NCBI GenBank assembly: GCA_946122785.1
Contig: CAMGYJ010000008.1
Span: 21,849,475 to 21,913,474, forward strand
Length of the DNA stretch: 64,000 bases
Source: Linum tenue
Taxonomy: Eukaryota; Streptophyta; Magnoliopsida; Malpighiales; Linaceae
Direction of reading: 5' to 3'
Part shown: positions 43,701 through 54,048 of the stretch, one piece after another
Numbering within the stretch: the first letter of the stretch is position 1
How the letters are laid out: the number at the start of each line of letters is the position of its first letter
Position numbers and translations under genes: made by a program
Notes under the pieces: generated by a model
Databases searched by the model: none
What the model saw: only the letters and a program-made list of their open reading frames with translations
What the model was told of the DNA's origin: nothing

Positions 43701-46700
43701 TGATTGAGGTCCCAATGAGTATGAGGAGTGAGTGGCCAAAGGGTGAATCTTGCCAAATCGGCGGCTGTCAGTAGAAATATAGGCAACAGGATCAAGACTT
43801 TTTGGCGGGGTCCTTGGTGTAGGCGCAGTTGCAGTTGGAGTTCATGATAAATATATGGGGCTCCCGTCTTTAATTTCAAGATCGAAGATGGAGACCTTTC
43901 GTTTTTTGGAAGCAAAATTACTCGAACGGCTTCAGGGTTGGAAGCAGAGGACACTGTCTTGGGCAGCAAAAGAAACGCTAATCAAATCTATTGCTTTGGC
44001 ATTGCCTCTGCATGTGATGTCCTGCTTCAAACTTCCATTGACTTTGTTGCCGTATTCTGGACAGGCATGTTGCCCGGTTTTGGTGGGGTGAGAATGAGGG
44101 GCATCGAAGGTGAGGTGGAAATCTTGGCGAGAGATGTGGTCGAAGTAAGCATGATGGAGGGATGGGGTTCCGCAGTTTTGAGCAGTTAATCAGGCGTTAT
44201 TGGCCAAGCTCGGCTGGCGTATTCTCATGGACCCCCACTTCTTGCTAGCTCAGGTTTATAAAGGAAAATATTTCCCAAATGGCCATTTTTTTGTCAGCTA
44301 AAGCGCGTTCTCGCCCATCATGGGGATGGCAGAGTATACTGTTTGGCCGCCAACTCTTGGAAATGGGACTGCGCTGGCAGGTGGGGAATGGACGCTCGGT
44401 GTCTATGTGCGCTCCACCTGGGTCCCTGACTTGCAGTTTGAGCCTATTCGGTACAATCCTCAGGTTTTGCCGATTGGAGGTGATCCGGCAGTAGCGGAGC
44501 TAATTTGTCAAGGGGAAGGGAGGTGGTGTGACCAAAAGCTTCGGCAGTGGTTCGATCCTGACACATGCCGTCTCATTAAAGCTATCCCCCTCCCGCGTGA
44601 GAATGTGGATGATAAGCTCATCTGGTTTGATACGGCGGACGGGGAGTTCACAGTCAAATCGGCATATCACCTGGCTGTGACTCTGGATCGAAGGAGGGGG
44701 CGAGTGAAGTCGACGGTGGACTGGATGGATAGGATAAGCTGGATTAAGATATGGGAGGCTAAGATTCCGCCAAAATTGAAGGTTTTACCTGGCAGATCTT
44801 CAATCGGATATTACCGACAACTGAAGCTCTCATTAGCCGTCATATCCCAGTCCTGGCTCGGTGCCCCGGTCTGTTGGGAAGGACCTGAAACTTTGGAGCA
44901 TCTGTTTTTGGATTGCCCTGTGGCGCGAGCTGTGTGGGGAGCGGCGGGGATGGAGCATCTAGGGGAAGGTTTACCCCGGAAAACTTCCCCTGTTTCTTAA
45001 GAAGTTGATGGGGTTAGTTCCTCAGCCTTCGCAGTGGATGGCTATTATTGCAGTCCTTTGGCGGATCTGGAAATCCCGGAACTGGGTAGTTTTCGAGGGT
45101 AAGCAGTTTGGGCTGTCGGTTCTGATGCGCCAGTTTGTGCAGCAGGTTGAGGAATGGGCACGGCTTCCAATGGAGGAGCATCACCGCAATCTGGTGGTTG
45201 ACGATCTTGGGCCTCGGCTGGTGGAACCTGGTGGGTTGGTTTGCAGATGGGATGGTGCTACGAGGAGGGGGTCACATGCGGCTGGAGGTATGGTTCTTTT
45301 GACCCCTAATGGGGACACCTATAGGGCGTCTGGAATTTCCTTCCCTGTCATTGATGACCCTGCGACTGTGGAGCTTTTGGCTTTGCGAGAGGCTATTCTG
45401 TGGTGTTTGGGGCAGGGCCTCGTCACTGTTCGGTTGAAGGGGATGCTAAAGTGCTCATTGACAAAATCAAGCTGGGGGATTCTCGAGATCGCCGGATGGG
45501 GGCTATTTTGGAGGAAGTGTTGAATCTTTTCGCTAGTAATCCGGGGTTTAGTGTTCGGTTTATAGGTCGGCGTAACAATAGGGTAGCCCATTTGGTGGCT
45601 AGAAAAGCCCTCTCCTTGTACCCGACTATGAGTCGTGTTTTTAATTATCAGGCCTGGCTGTGTTCCAGGATGTAACTATCTTTTTTGGTATCAATATATG
45701 ATTATCTTTTGTCAAAAAAAAAATCATTTTCCAAGGCCGCTACCACGAGTTTTGTATCGGGACCGAGATTAATCCTTTTTAGTGTCTTTTTCTTTCTCTT
45801 TTTCCTTTTTTTTAGCATGATCACAATTGAACCCAATGTCGCTATAAAAAATCCATACCTGATCTACTCAATTTTGGCGAGTTTTGTATCTGGATCGAGT
45901 TTCATTTGCTTTAGTGTTTTTTTCTTTCACTTTTTCCTTTTTGTGAGCATGATAACAATTGAACTCAAATCCATGGATATCCAATCTTATTCGATCCGGT
46001 CAAAGCGACTTGAAACAAACTTTAGCATTTATAAATTTTTCTTTTTTCTTCTTCTTTTGGTTGGGAAGATAATTGTACCCGAATCTAAGGTTTTGAAGAG
46101 TGCTATATTGTGAGCGAGCTTTATCCGCTTTTATAGTTGACAGGTTGGACCAAGTGTTAATTTGTTAAAAAATTGTTCTAAGTGAATTGAACACATTGTT
46201 GACCAGTTTTAGATCGAAAACAAGTTCTGTACACTTTAATGTTTTTTTTATTTCTCATTTTTCTTTTCGTTGAGGATGACAATTGAACTTTGACCCATTG
46301 TGGATGCGTTTCATATCGAGAGCGAGTTTTATCTGCTTTTGTAATTGACAGGTTGGGTAAATTGTGATTGTTAAAACTGGCTTGACTTGGTCAAAGCGAG
46401 TTGAACGCAGTGTTGAGAGTTTGGGGTCATGAGCGAGTTTTATCCGCTTTAGTGTTTTTTTATCTTTATCCTTTTGGTTGAGAATGACAATTGAGTCCAA
46501 ACGCATGGGTATACAACCTAATTCGACCCGACCAAAGCGACTTGAACCCGATTTTACAGGTTTTCGGTGGGAGCGAGTTTTATCTATTTTTGTAATTAGC
46601 GTGTTGTGTCAGATGTGAATTTGACCAAACTCAGTCCAACCCGGTCAAAGCGAGTTGAACTTGGTGTTGACGAGTTTTGAGTCGGTAGCTAGTTTTAGCT

Positions 46701-49700
46701 TTAGTGTTTTTCATTTCGCTTTTTCCTTTCATTTGAGAAAGACAATTGAACCCAAATCCATGAGTTTACAACCTAATTTGACCCAATCAATGCGAGTTGA
46801 ACCTACTCAAACCTGCAATCAGCCCAAAAATTTCATAAAGGAGAACCACGATTATCTCAAACCCAAAAAAATCCAAAAGAGTATCACTATGTTTTGCCCG
46901 AATTTTAGAAGTTTTGTGGTTCAAAAGTTGTAGCCAAGCCAAACACCTCTAAATTTTCGCTTTTTAAAATAGTGTAAGTTTTTTCTAACTTAAAAGCAGA
47001 AACTCCAATTTGAAAATACATAATTGTACTTACCATATATTGTTATTTTTCTAGAAAACAACATTTTCTTTCATTTATATCATTATAAAAAAATTGAAAA
47101 ATAGTATTATTTAATATGAAATAAATCTAACGTGATTCATTTTAAATACTTTTTATTTTTAGATTTTGTATTCATATTTTATGTTATAAATCATTTTTAA
47201 TCACCTCTTATATTAGAAAGTAATTCAGATAGTTTTTGAACTAAACACTTAACAAATTTTTAAAATACTTCTTGAAAAGATCCAGAGAAGCTGCTTTATT
47301 CTGCTAAAGTTACAGCAGGATCAATTACTAGCCATACATATTGAAGCGTCATGAAGAAGTTTAAACATAAATAATCTATTCGACGACCCTTCTACCTTAT
47401 GCAAGTTCATCCATAGGCGGAGCCAGCCACCTTTGTCCTTGTCCAAGGACAGGGGTAAAATTCGGGGCTAAAAAAAAATACCATTCTTACACGTAACATA
47501 AGAATATTTTGCCACTATACCACAACTCATTTTTTTTTTTCCAAGGCAAGCCCAAAGGGCATGGGACAAAGACGCGAGATACAATAAGGACTCCAAAATA
47601 AAAATGCGGTAATCCGTAAGCAAGCGGATTCCCGATGAAAGAGCCTGTTATAGCCACTACATGGGCAGCTCTGTTAAAGCTTCGAGGAGCAAATGACACG
47701 ACACTGACTCAAGAAAAGAGAAAAAAAGAGCACTTCCTCCAAGACAGCTCCTCCTCGAGAATGTGTAGCATTCTGATAACCAGTTGATAATTTCCTCAAA
47801 AGAAAAAACAAGAGATTATTAGTAAATCACCATTTAGTAGGCATCATTAATACCATGAAAATATACAAAAAGCAAAAGGCCTTAACTGATAGACTGATGA
47901 GGGGATTGCACTTCCTTCATGTTTTCCTTTAACCTGATCAATCCGAAAGGGATCCACTAAAGTGCTAGAAATCTCTATCCAAAGAGATTAAAGTCTATCA
48001 TTGAGACAAAGTCGGAAATACCGAATATACCACATCGAAGATGCGATTCAACGATTCAGAGAAAATAAATTATAGGAAATAAATAATATAAATATACAAA
48101 ATAAATAATAGTACCCTTAGATAAGAGAAATAAATGAATTTTTTAAATAAAGAAGGTAACTAAAAAGTTCTAATATTAAAAACCATGATTTGACACCTCG
48201 ATAGATAAAGTAAAAGGTACTTCAACAGGAAAAAAAAGCCCCACATTTAATATCATATATTTAAAATTAAATAAAATAAGTGAAGATGGCTATACCACAA
48301 CTCATTACTTGTTCATGAATTGACAAAAAGACTAATTGATTTATTGGTTCCATTCATGATATTATTATTCGTCAATTGTTTGTTCGTAATGAATTATCAC
48401 GCGTAATGGTTGAGACATAAGTGTATGTCATTTTCTTAAGTTTATTTGCTTCTAAAGGTAGTTTTGATTCTACCAGTTGGCAGTTGCAACTACATGTTTA
48501 GAAAAAAAACATTTTTTAGCTTGAGTTATCTTAAAAACAAGTTTCAAAGTCGAATGGGCAATCAATTTGCTAATGATGGTTTAGTGGGATACATTGAACG
48601 AGACTTTTTTAAGAGTGTAGACGATGGATATATTTTGCATTTATTTTAGAATATGAAAACTCATTGTGATAGTTTATGCAAATAATAATTGTATAGTCGG
48701 TTATTTCTTTATTTATGAATGGATTATTTAGATATTATTAATTTTAATTATATTTATTAATTATTTATATGTTTATATTCTGAAAAGAGGACAAGGGTAG
48801 TTTCAAATCCTGCCTCCGCCACTGAGTTCATCGACCATATGCTATATTGTAAATAAAAAGCTTCTGGAAAAGAATGATTAGTAATGAAATAAGATTACTT
48901 TCACTTTTGGGTCAACAATAAAACTATTACTCTTTCAAATATTTATTTTTCTAATACGTGAATCGGTAACTAGTGGGTTTTTTCTAGTTGTTATTACTTC
49001 AAGAATAGTTTTTAGCCAAACGCTCAACTTTTTCTTACAAAATATTTCTCTAAAAGATCCACCCAAAAGCTGCTTCTATAAAAGTTAAAGGAGGGCTAAC
49101 TAACCGTACAAACCGAAAATATTGCGTTATGAGAGAAGTTTAAACATAAATCATATACTCGATGACCCTTATGCAGGTTCATCGCTTCGCCGACCACAAG
49201 TTGTAACTAACAAACCCATGGAAAGAAAAATTAAGAATGAGTAAGATCACCTTTACTTTTGGAACAACATTAAAATATTTATACTCGATGACCCTTATGC
49301 AGGTTCATCGCTTCGCCGACCACAAGTTGTAACTAACAAACCCATGGAAAGAAAAATTAAGAATGAGTAAGATCACCTTTACTTTTGGAACAACATTAAA
49401 ATATTTATACTCGATGACCCTTATGCAGGTTCATCGCTTCGCCGACCACAAGTTGTAACTAACAAACCCATGGTAAGAAAAACTAAGAATGAGTAAGATC
49501 ACTTTTACTTTTGGAACAACATTAAAATTATTACTCTTTAAAATATTTATTTTTGCACACAAGCAAAGCGGCGGCGAGCGGATTTTTTTTCCTAGTTGTT
49601 AACTTGTTATTACTTCAAGTGATCTTGGCGTTGCCATGAATGCCATCATCATAAACCAAGTCGACGAGCTTACTCGGGTCAGTCCTCACCATCTCTTCAA

Positions 49701-50230
49701 TATCTTGCATGGCAAAGTCAGCCTCAGCCTCCACGAAAACAGCACCTTTCTCGTAGCAACCAGAAGGGGGCATGAATGCCATCATCATAAACCAGAAGGG
49801 GGCATTCTGGCAAAGGCTTGGCGTTGCCATGAATGCCATCATCATAAACCAAGTCGACGAGCTTACTCGGGTCAGTCCTCACCATCTCTTCAATATCTTG
49901 CATGGCAAAGTCAGCCTCAGCCTCCACGAAAACAGCACCTTTCTCGTAGCAACTCACGGCCAACTTTTCTCGTGAGACGACTGTCAGTCGACCCGCCAAA
50001 GGATAGTAATGAACGAGGAGTTTGCTCAAGGCCGTTTTGAACACTTGGCCGGCCATTTCATTCCCTCTCTCGTTGGACTTGAACCCATAAATGGAACGTA
50101 CCCAACATACAATGTGGTCAAGGAACGAGAGGGAAAAGACACCTTTCTCCTTGATTTCCTCTTGAGGTGGTGAAACCGTGACCGGCTCCCCACGCTTCAC
50201 AATGATGTTATTGCGAAATGGCCTACCCAT
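36844..50230 (-). CDS. BAHD acyltransferase gene, omega-hydroxyacid feruloyl-transferase-like
   Basis: Two-exon gene: exon 1 50230-49793 (146 codons), exon 2 37716-36844 (290 residues), both phase 0, predicted total 436 residues, near the usual BAHD length. The enzyme would transfer a hydroxycinnamoyl group from CoA to omega-hydroxy fatty acids or fatty alcohols in the cytosol, feeding suberin. Evidence: N-terminal VKRGEPVTV, LVHYYPLAGRL, catalytic HCLTD, and DFGWG. Oddities: the 3' end of exon 1 is disturbed by a 137-bp duplication, so the donor (CTTCTG|GTTTAT) is weak and two residues normally before VTKLK are missing. The ~12.1-kb intron is full of mobile elements. It may be active, poorly spliced or silent. 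Confidence 0.7.
37797..38295 (+). repeat. R element head, right unit (copy 2)
   Basis: Begins ATTAATATATAAAAGCC and includes two GGCCGCTACC/GGCCGTG blocks, ending with the 17 bases ATCATTTTCCAAGGCCG that were duplicated when the LINE inserted. Confidence 0.7.
38296..39562 (+). other. LINE 5' leader
   Basis: Sequence from the 5' target-site duplication to the ORF1 start. It has an A-rich run near 38306, several overlapping short frames, and an in-frame extension of ORF1 back to 38924 that lacks family-like sequence. It presumably holds the internal promoter. Just before the ORF1 ATG is TTCCTTTTCAG, which could be a splice acceptor. Confidence 0.5.
39563..41587 (+). CDS. LINE ORF1 protein (DUF4283, CCHC)
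   Basis: 674 residues, uninterrupted. Residues ~1-190 form a DUF4283-like RNA-binding domain (QVVEFSLEEIQATRVHKSRM, WVLQRTPWIVADRILHLKPW). A CCHC knuckle CFKCGRVGHARQAC is at ~198-211, and a long charged, low-complexity C-terminus follows. It coats LINE RNA to form the ribonucleoprotein. I chose the ATG at 39563 by domain start; an open extension upstream reaches 38924. The stop TGA overlaps the ORF2 ATG. Confidence 0.85.
   Translation: MARITNDQVVEFSLEEIQATRVHKSRMLIGRLFSDNRFSTAELRDAVNRPWQGQGRIIVRELAHDLYEFTLPSEASKAWVLQRTPWIVADRILHLKPWSPSISSRTFEELASVPFRIQIWDIQEDCCTHQFGRKIVNSTIGRVLEAGVFSSDDNARKFVKVKALVDFSEPLRSQVMETNDETGRFWIRFKYEYLPIFCFKCGRVGHARQACHFDPPARKEKFGPHMTTKEMGKRLFDGEEAHFQAPRNPRTVWINPEVQGPHQTTAGRGLGAQRVGPNLTGGVEAGSCSRRNGPRRSLASGSEEGPEDPVKMGPSKGPVAAAEARYMGRNQKHFLVARGPKLAIGNLARRGKSKTGSALSPMEVDGPRASSKVTEEMKRASTVANGGSGDRGRKKGDATRRRRNAAPEPISLGDPKSKKPEGKARPRRLILEEESEEEFFLSEVVAQSQSKSQTVDRHPSTVPVPVDGVIQAVPLRQIPPTQEFMGENNHTPPELRPRGRKARAILLEKETEQLLQGEEGRRRAVSPAEEEQQDESSKPSPESWVSADSLSGDEMQNFEVRRRSPQVKATFKRMGRSNRVHQVIEAFEKGMTMADMGHSVAENQVRMGENVLINTLDEYGSNLPAKMPSTKKRHLEEITGKEAESPVPKKQFVEDLDDTDKVEEASLEWPQADK
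41584..45675 (+). pseudogene. LINE ORF2 (endonuclease, RT, RNase H), several breaks
   Basis: Starts MRLLAWNVRGIG by the ATGA overlap with ORF1. The endonuclease has IIGDFNST at ~135 and FTWTNKR just after an in-frame TAG (42112-42114, residue 177) that both copies share. The reverse transcriptase is open from 42145 to 43599 (PISLCQFVYK, AYDRVEWP, RQGDPLSP). At 43590-45000 a cluster of 1-2 base losses and gains relative to copy 1 breaks the FADD region and the zf-RVT part. RNase H at 45200-45675 ends as in copy 1. The shared TAG is real decay; the indel cluster may be consensus error. Confidence 0.85.
45723..47411 (+). repeat. R element body and tail, right unit (copy 2)
   Basis: Equivalent to 18028-19716. 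It is an inverted counterpart of 33774-35520 within the left R unit. The tail resumes after the hAT insertion at 48825-48958. Confidence 0.75.
47412..48824. mobile_element. hAT deletion derivative in R (copy 2)
   Basis: Same element as 19717-21127, with AGTTCATC at 47404-47411 and 48825-48832. It contains the nested LINE fragment (47532-48289, between CTATACCACAACTCATT at 47515-47531 and 48290-48306) and the transposase C-terminal relic at 48446-48682. Confidence 0.85.
48825..49619. repeat. R tail end and second R-type tail with 126-bp x3 (copy 2)
   Basis: 48825-48958 completes the right R tail. A separate diverged R tail lies between TTGTTATTACTTCAAG repeats at 48988-49003 and 49604-49619, with three 126-bp units at 49156-49533. 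Confidence 0.65.
49624..49953 (-). repeat. 137-bp exon 1 duplication (copy 2)
   Basis: The pair 49624-49760 and 49817-49953 matches copy 1. In the gene reading, the right member is part of exon 1 and the left member is a spare copy inside the intron start. Reading through from exon 1 gives a stop near 49724. Confidence 0.8.
49793..50230 (-). CDS. Acyltransferase exon 1 (copy 2, intact frame)
   Basis: 146 codons from MGRPFRNN to PECPLL. It includes the base missing in copy 1, giving the expected FLDHIVCWVRSIYGFK. The proposed end is CTTCTG before GTTTAT; a stronger GT site is not visible, and the usual two residues at this junction (typically x-Gln) are lacking. Confidence 0.75.
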
Positions 50231-50326
50231 GGTGAACTTTCAGCAAAAGACTATAATAATCTGTGTTTGCTATGGAAGGAGTTTGGACGTTATAGTAGTG
50301 TTCTTTTCTTCTACTTTGAAGCCAAG

Positions 50327-50336
50327 TATATATACC
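50327..50336 (-). promoter_or_regulatory. Candidate TATA box (copy 2)
   Basis: GTATATATAC about 97-106 bases upstream of the start codon at 50230. The nearest mobile-element boundary is the Sirevirus 5' LTR ~1.5 kb farther upstream, pointing the other way. Confidence 0.4.
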
Positions 50337-50339
50337 GAG

Positions 50340-51527
50340 AAGCTTACTGTATATGGCTATGCATATATAGACAATAAACAAAGTCAATTTGGTTAACGTC
50401 AAGTTCCATGTTTGTTTATGGAGTAGGATTAGAAGTTGTTACATTTGTAGAAAGGCTTATGTCTTATGCGTAACATGGGGAAGAAGAACAAACGGGCGTT
50501 AACGTAAAGACACGACCCATAGGAACAAAAGCTGCCGGCCGGATTGACTATGGAGATGCGCCATTTGTCATTGGTGCATATACGGTCGCATCGCTCTTTA
50601 GACGTCTCCAACTCGTTCTTAATTTAAATGAGCAGTTTTGCCATAATCCAAAAGAGGTACAATAGTTGAGCCTCAAAGAGCGCAAGTCTCTTTGTTTATT
50701 GACATCAAATACATAAGGAGTTAATATTGAGCTGTCATGCAGGCATGATTTCTCTTTTGCAGATAGTAGTCAAGATTTATATAAGACTAAAATCAATACC
50801 TGCGGCGTTGCGTGCAGCCGAATGATTGTACGATGGTCAATTGAGGTTACGGTAAATTGCATGTGGTTACAGGCAACAACGTGTGTTTAATTGAGGTTAC
50901 GGTAAATTGCATGTGGTTACCCCCCGACCCCCATCGACACCCGCGACCCTCCTCCACCCGAGTACCCGACGACCCCCCTCAAAACCCTCCGCCGCCGCAC
51001 GACCCCCTCGACCCCAGCGACCCTCCACCCGACGACCCCGCGCGACTCCCCTCGACCCCAGCGACTCCCAGCAGCAACCGCCGAGAGCCCGAGACTCCCC
51101 TGCCGGCTCCAGGCCTCCAACAACCCCCCGCCGGCCTCCGAGACTCCCCTGCCAGCTCCAACAACCCCCATCGGTTGGTTACCTCAGCTAACCGACCAAC
51201 TAACTGATAACCGAGGATTCTTGGTCGGTCGGTGGTCGGTAGGGCGAGACGGTGATTCGGTTAATCAATAACCGACCAATCGATATTTGGTTATAATCAA
51301 ACCGACCGGTCTCCACCACTAACCTAACTACACCCATTTCTTCCTTCTAGCAAAATTAAGGACGGCGCAATCATCGCCGTAAACCACTTGCACTGTGTAT
51401 ACTTCTATTAAAATTTCTTCCTCCTCCGCCATACTTACCATCCTTCTATGCCGCCAAAAGGACAGATATAGAGATGCGTGAGGAAGTGGGTTAACACGAG
51501 ACGGTAAATCAAGAACAATAAGGGCCG
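50340..51527. other. Upstream region of the gene (copy 2)
   Basis: As 22640-23828: 31-bp repeats at 50840-50870 and 50890-50920, the C-rich tract at 50920-51174, and the CGGTTGGT/ACCGACC block at 51175-51320. No gene is seen. Confidence 0.5.
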
Positions 51528-51855
51528 CAATGGGCGTCGACGCGAGCGATGGTAAATCTAGATCACAACCTCGGGCCTCCTCTGTTGGGCCACTGGCCCA
51601 TGGTTGTCTCGAAATAAACTAAGGCACAAGCCCACACCTATGAGCCCAAGATGATTCTCAGCCAACTTCGAGACAGACAAAGCCGTCATCGCAATGGGCG
51701 TCGACGCGAGCGATGGTAAATCTAGATCACAACCTCGGGCCTCCTCTGTTGGGCCACTGGCCCATGGTTGTCTCGAAATAAATTAAGGCACAAGCCCACA
51801 CCTATGAGCCCAAGATGATTCTCGGCCAACTTCGAGACAGACAAAGGCGTCATCG
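51528..51855. repeat. 164-bp tandem duplication at the Sirevirus boundary (copy 2)
   Basis: Units at 51528-51691 and 51692-51855, identical in layout to copy 1, so the duplication predates the split of the two copies. Confidence 0.85.
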
Positions 51856-52434
51856 CTTTCATTCCATCTTCATCTATCATACACCAAAAGAAAAACCAAA
51901 GTCAAGAAAAACCACAGTCGAACAGCATCGGAATCCATTCCCTTCACTGGCAACGGTCATGACGATTAAAGAAGAGAGAGAGGAGGCAAGGATCGGAAGT
52001 CTACTTAAAGGCGACTCAAAGAAGGAATTCGTCGACGGTTTCCCTGATCTCAGTAAGAACAGGTTTGTTCTTTTGGAGATCTTGGATTGGGTTCGGTCTC
52101 GTTGTGTCTGGTGGAACTAGGGTTGGGGCTTTTAGCCAGGAACTCTAGTTCTACTAGGCGTGGCTCCTTCTTCTTGCTCTTCTTCTCTTTACTGTGTTGC
52201 TCGGTCATTAGGGCCTATTAGGTTCTGTTATAAAATTAGGGTTGAACTCCAATTTGTTTCAGCTTGAGAATCAACTGGAATCTTTTCTTCCTTCAGATTG
52301 TCCGAATAATAAACAAGAACTGTGGTAGATTAATTTGTGTGTGAATGAATCAAGACATAGTTAAATAACAATTGGTATCAGAGCCCCCTTCTCATGGAAC
52401 CTCAGTTGCCGAGGGGGAGATCCTCTGTTTTGCC

Positions 52435-54048
52435 ATGTCTACTAATTCGTTCCCCACTAGTTCAAACCCTCCTTGGTTTTCTGGGTCAAATTATTCTGTA
52501 TGGAAGAAAAGAATGAGACTATACCTCCGAGGAATCGACTGTGAATTATGGGCAATTGTCCGAAATGGACCAATTGACATGAAAGAGGATGATGAGGAGG
52601 ATTGGTCTGATGAACAAAAGAAGAGTGCTCAATTAGACTCTAGGGCTATGCATATTCTATTGTCTGCTATATCAGATGATGAAGGTGAACGTGTTAACAA
52701 ATGTGAAACAGCCAAAGAGATATGGAGTATATTAGAAACCACTCATGAAGGAACTTCAGAAGTAAAGGAAACTAGAATTGATTTACTACTTAAACAATAT
52801 GAAACATTTGATATGTTATCAGGAGAATCTATATCTGAAACGGATAAAAGATTCTCCACTCTTGTAAATCGACTCAAAGGGTTAGGAAAAACATTTTCTA
52901 GCAAGGAATTAGTTAGAAAAATTCTCAGATCTCTTCCTCTAGAGTGGATGGCCAAAAGAACAGCCATAGAGAAAGCTAAAGATCTGAACACCTTGTCATT
53001 AGAAAACTTAATAGGATCTCTGCTCAGTCATGAAGAAGTTCTGAAGCAAATGAACTCCCTTCATGACAGAAAGAACAAATCCATTGCTTTTGCTACTATA
53101 TGTCCAAATGAAGGAGACAAACTGGATGAGGAGTTCGAAAATGAACTTGCTCTCACCAGCAAAAAACTCCAGAGAATGATGAAATATAAACAAAATCAAA
53201 ATGCTAAAAGGGGAAGTCAAAAAAATGGTTACTCCCCCAGACCTTCTGGAAACATGTTTAATCATTCTCCTAGAGTTGGAGGACATCACTCTGGAAGTTC
53301 AAATGATAAGAACTCATTTGTAACTAACAGACTGGAAAATGGTCCTAAAGATGCCAAAAATTCCATTGATAGTAAGTCTGACTCTACAATCTGCTTCAAA
53401 TGTGGAAAAATAGGTCACATCAGGGCAAACTGCCCTCTGAACAAGAAGAAAGAGAAGGCCATGACGGCAACATGGAGTGACTATAGCTCAGAAGAGGAAT
53501 CTGAGGATATTGCTTACATGGGAATAAATTCCAGCAATGATGATATCGATGCAAGTGAACAGGTATGGTCTGATCTCTCTTCTGATTCTGTTTCATAAAC
53601 TCAAAATGAAGACTTCTTTCTTCATGCCCTGTCAAATTTACAAGAAGAATGCAACAGACTAAAGAGTAAGTACCAGCTTACCATAGCACAGTTGCATGAC
53701 AAAAACGTTGAAGTGCAAAAATTAAAAGAAATCATAGACATACAACAAGCTGCTCAGTTCACTCAGGATTCACAAGTTGCTAATCTCATTAATGAAAATA
53801 AAATTTTAAAAAGTCAACTTGAAAGATGCAACAGATTTATAAACAAATCACACTGGGATGCTTCTCGAACCTACCCTAATAGAAGAAGCCAATCTCACTC
53901 AAACAAGTATAGATATAACAGACCTGTTTTGTCCTGGACTGATCACAAATTCTGCTCATTCTGCTGTAGACCAGGACATTCCTATGTGCATTGCTATTCC
54001 AGGAAATATAAACTCAAACTTGTTTGGGTTGCTAAATCTTCTAACTAA
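52435..54048 (+). pseudogene. gag: Sirevirus gag (copy 2), same internal stop
   Basis: Identical in structure to 24736-26349, with TAA codons at 53596-53598 and 54046-54048. The shared stops show that they arose before the copies diverged and are not random sequencing errors. Confidence 0.85.

Larger units (their letters stand above)
38296..45722 (+). mobile_element. Full-length LINE, plant L1 type, 17-bp TSD
   Basis: 7,427 bp between ATCATTTTCCAAGGCCG at 38279-38295 and 45723-45739, ending in an A run after TTTTGTC. It has a ~1.27-kb leader, ORF1 with zinc knuckle, and ORF2 with endonuclease, reverse transcriptase, zf-RVT and RNase H. ORF1 and ORF2 overlap by ATGA. The intact ends mark a complete target-primed insertion into the R element. 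Confidence 0.92.
37717..49792 (-). other. 12.1-kb intron loaded with nested elements
   Basis: The interval between the two exons contains, in plus-strand order, R head, a full-length LINE on the opposite strand to the gene, R body and tail, a hAT element with its own LINE fragment, a second R tail with three 126-bp units, and the duplicated exon 1 piece. The intron position is the one conserved in many BAHD genes. Its size is inferred from coordinates; splicing is not shown by the sequence itself. Confidence 0.6.
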
